From: Manihot esculenta
Taxonomy: Eukaryota > Streptophyta > Magnoliopsida > Malpighiales > Euphorbiaceae
Direction of reading: 5' to 3'
Assembly: GCF_001659605.2 (NCBI RefSeq)
Contig: NC_035170.2
Location: 5,890,001-5,954,000, forward strand
Length of the DNA stretch: 64,000 bases
The notes under the pieces: generated by a model
Told to the model about the DNA's origin: nothing
The model's database searches: none
Seen by the model: the letters and a program-made list of their open reading frames with translations, nothing else
Program-made: the position numbers and the translations under genes
Shown: in pieces, positions 62,388 through 64,000 of the stretch
Layout of the letters: every line of letters begins with the position of its first letter
Position numbering within the stretch: the first letter of the stretch is position 1

Positions 62388-64000
62388 CTATAACTGCCGT
62401 CTGTGGATGTCTGCATAACTCTTCTGTCTGCTAGCAGCAGTCTTGATCCTTTCTCTGATTATGGGTACTACCCTGCTGGTCATCTCAACAAGTTCAGGCC
62501 CTGCCAAGGCCTTTTCTCCAACCTCTTCCCAGCAAACAGGTGATCTGCACTTCCTTCCGTATAAAGCTTCATATGGAGCCATCCCGATGCTAGCATGATG
62601 GCTGTTATTGTAGGCAAACTCCACCAAAGGTAGATGCTGCCTCCAAGAACCGCCAAAGTCTAGCACACACATTCTGAGCATATCCTCTATGGTCTGGATG
62701 GTCCTTTCTGATTGTCCGTCCGTCTGTGGGTGGAAGGCAGTACTGAAATCCAACCTAGTACCCATGGCATTCTGCAGACTCCGCCAAAACCTGGAGGTGA
62801 ACTGGGGCCCTCTATCTGACACTATAGAAACAGGAACCCCATGCAGCCTGACGATCTCATCGACATACACCTGTGCCAACTTGTCCACAGAATAGCCACT
62901 CCTGACAGGGATGAAGTGAGCAGATTTGGTGAGTCTGTCCACAATCACCCATATGGAGTCTAATCTGTTGGACGTCGCCGGTAACCCCACTACGAAGTCC
63001 ATAGCTATATTTTCCCATTTCCATTCTGGAATAGGTAGCGGGTTAAGCATTCCAGCCGGCTTCTGATGTTCCAGCTTCACCCTCTGACACACTTCGCAGG
63101 CTGACACAAACTGTGCCACTTCTTTCTTCATAGCTGGCCACCAATAAACTTTCTTCAAATCTTGATACATCTTGATGGCTCCGGGGTGAATGCTGTATCT
63201 TGCATTATGAGCCTCTCTCATAATGTCTCCTTTTAGCCCAATGTCATCTGGTACACATAGTCTGCTCCCATAGCGGAGGATCCCCTTGCTGTCAAATCTG
63301 AACTCACTGTCATTGCCTGACTGAACAGTCCTGGCAATCTTCACTAACTCTGGGTCCTCATGTTGTTTCTGAGCCACCTGCTCCAGAAACACGTGTGCCA
63401 CTCTCATCTGGGCCACCAAGGCACCTGTACCAGACAACTCCATCTGTAGACCTTCCTCAATGAGCTTGTAAAACTCCTTCACCACTGGCCTCCTCTCTGC
63501 CGATATGTGGGATAAACTACCGAGTGATTTTCGGCTTAAGGCGTCTGCCACAACGTTCGCCTTACCCGGATGATACTGAATCTTGCAATCATAGTCACTC
63601 AGCAACTCCACCCATCTCCTCTGTCTCAAATTCAAATCTCTTTGACTCAAGATGTACTGCAGGGTTTTATGATCTGTAAAGATCTCACATTTAACCCCAT
63701 AAAGGTAGTGCCTCCACATCTTGAGTGCAAAGATTACTGCTGCCATCTCCAGGTCATGTGTGGGGTAATTCAACTCATGCTTCTTCAGCTGCCTAGAAGC
63801 ATAAGCGATCACCCTCTCATTCTGCATTAGTACACAACCCAGTCCCACACGGGACGCATCACAAAAGACTGTAAAGTCCTCATCACTAGATGACAGAGCT
63901 AAAACTGGTGCTGAAGTCAACCTCTTCTTAAGCTCTTCAAAACTCTCTTCGCACTGGTCGGTCCACACAAACCTCTGATTCTTCCTGGTTAGTCTGGTCA
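62388..64000 (-). pseudogene. Chromovirus pol: RNase H and integrase (partial, ends at a nonsense TAG)
   Basis: At least 526 codons from a Met at 63968, but the frame is open through to the window edge (…[12 protein letters not shown]), so that Met is not a true start. RNase H acidic residues (CDAS, TDH, ADALS) and the integrase D-D-E triad (MDF, SDRG, SER) are present. It ends at TAG 62388-62390 just before FQEGDLVLLK, where related elements read through. No frameshift was seen. Confidence 0.9.

Larger units (their letters stand above)
61857..64000 (-). mobile_element. Tekay/Del-like chromovirus internal region, 3' pol (runs off window)
   Basis: The reading frame enters from the right edge with the end of reverse transcriptase and RNase H ([40 protein letters not shown]). 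It continues through the integrase zinc region ([20 protein letters not shown]) and core ([30 protein letters not shown]) to a GPF/H module and C-terminal chromodomain (VKVLWNHHNLEECTWE, QQYPHLF), which defines chromoviruses. One TAG at 62388-62390 splits the frame between integrase core and GPF/H. The coding end is at 61965. Gag, protease, most of RT and the 5' LTR lie outside. Confidence 0.93.

Noticed and set aside
1..64000. CRISPR array, bacterial-type operons, rRNA or organellar DNA insertion
   Set aside because: No regularly spaced repeats, rRNA or plastid/mitochondrial gene text was seen on either strand.

Overview
The window is plant nuclear DNA. It has multi-exon genes with GT-AG introns, AT-rich intergenic sequence, and many plant LTR retrotransposons, TRIMs and MITEs. 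The repeat types and gene structures suggest a woody eudicot; a Euphorbiaceae genome (cassava- or rubber-tree-like) is my guess, inferred from the general look of the repeats and not proven. No organelle or bacterial sequence is seen.

Three protein-coding genes can be supported. (1) At 3276-25849 (+) lie the last 20 exons (601 codons) of a plastid pullulanase / limit dextrinase (starch debranching enzyme, PU1/LDA type); the first third of the gene lies left of the window. (2) At 28640-32819 (-) is a complete nine-exon TAP46 gene (403 aa), a regulatory subunit of PP2A-type phosphatases in the TOR pathway. (3) At 52078-53079 (+) is an intronless C2H2 zinc-finger repressor of the ZAT5 type (333 aa) with two QALGGH fingers and an EAR motif. 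The three genes do not form a functional unit.

The rest is mostly mobile DNA. 1-25.8 kb: pullulanase introns filled with decayed copia elements, all antisense to the gene, plus two TRIMs, a Mutator-like terminal-inverted-repeat element and microsatellites. 25.9-28.6 kb: intergenic, with a diverged tandem duplication. 28.6-32.8 kb: TAP46, whose fifth intron holds a 1.1-kb solo LTR with a perfect target-site duplication. 33-35.2 kb: an (AT)n tract and a LINE remnant. 35.2-41.4 kb: a decayed Ty3/gypsy element lacking most of its reverse transcriptase, with a 2.2-kb chromovirus solo LTR inserted in one of its LTRs. 41.8-46.6 kb: a very young copia element with identical 225-bp LTRs but two nonsense codons. 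47-52 kb: AT-rich intergenic DNA with a 470-bp hAT-type MITE. 52-53 kb: the zinc-finger gene. 53-59 kb: AT-rich DNA with a second hAT-type MITE, a foldback element and degenerate tandem repeats. 59.1-64 kb: a Tat-type RNase H fragment joined to the truncated LTR and 3' pol of a Tekay/Del-like chromovirus that runs off the right edge.

I found no convincing new biological system. The best leads are the clustered 13-bp GC-rich palindromes in the chromovirus LTR, the combination of identical LTRs with nonsense codons in the copia element, and the retention of a full-length pullulanase 3' coding frame across introns swollen by antisense retroelements.
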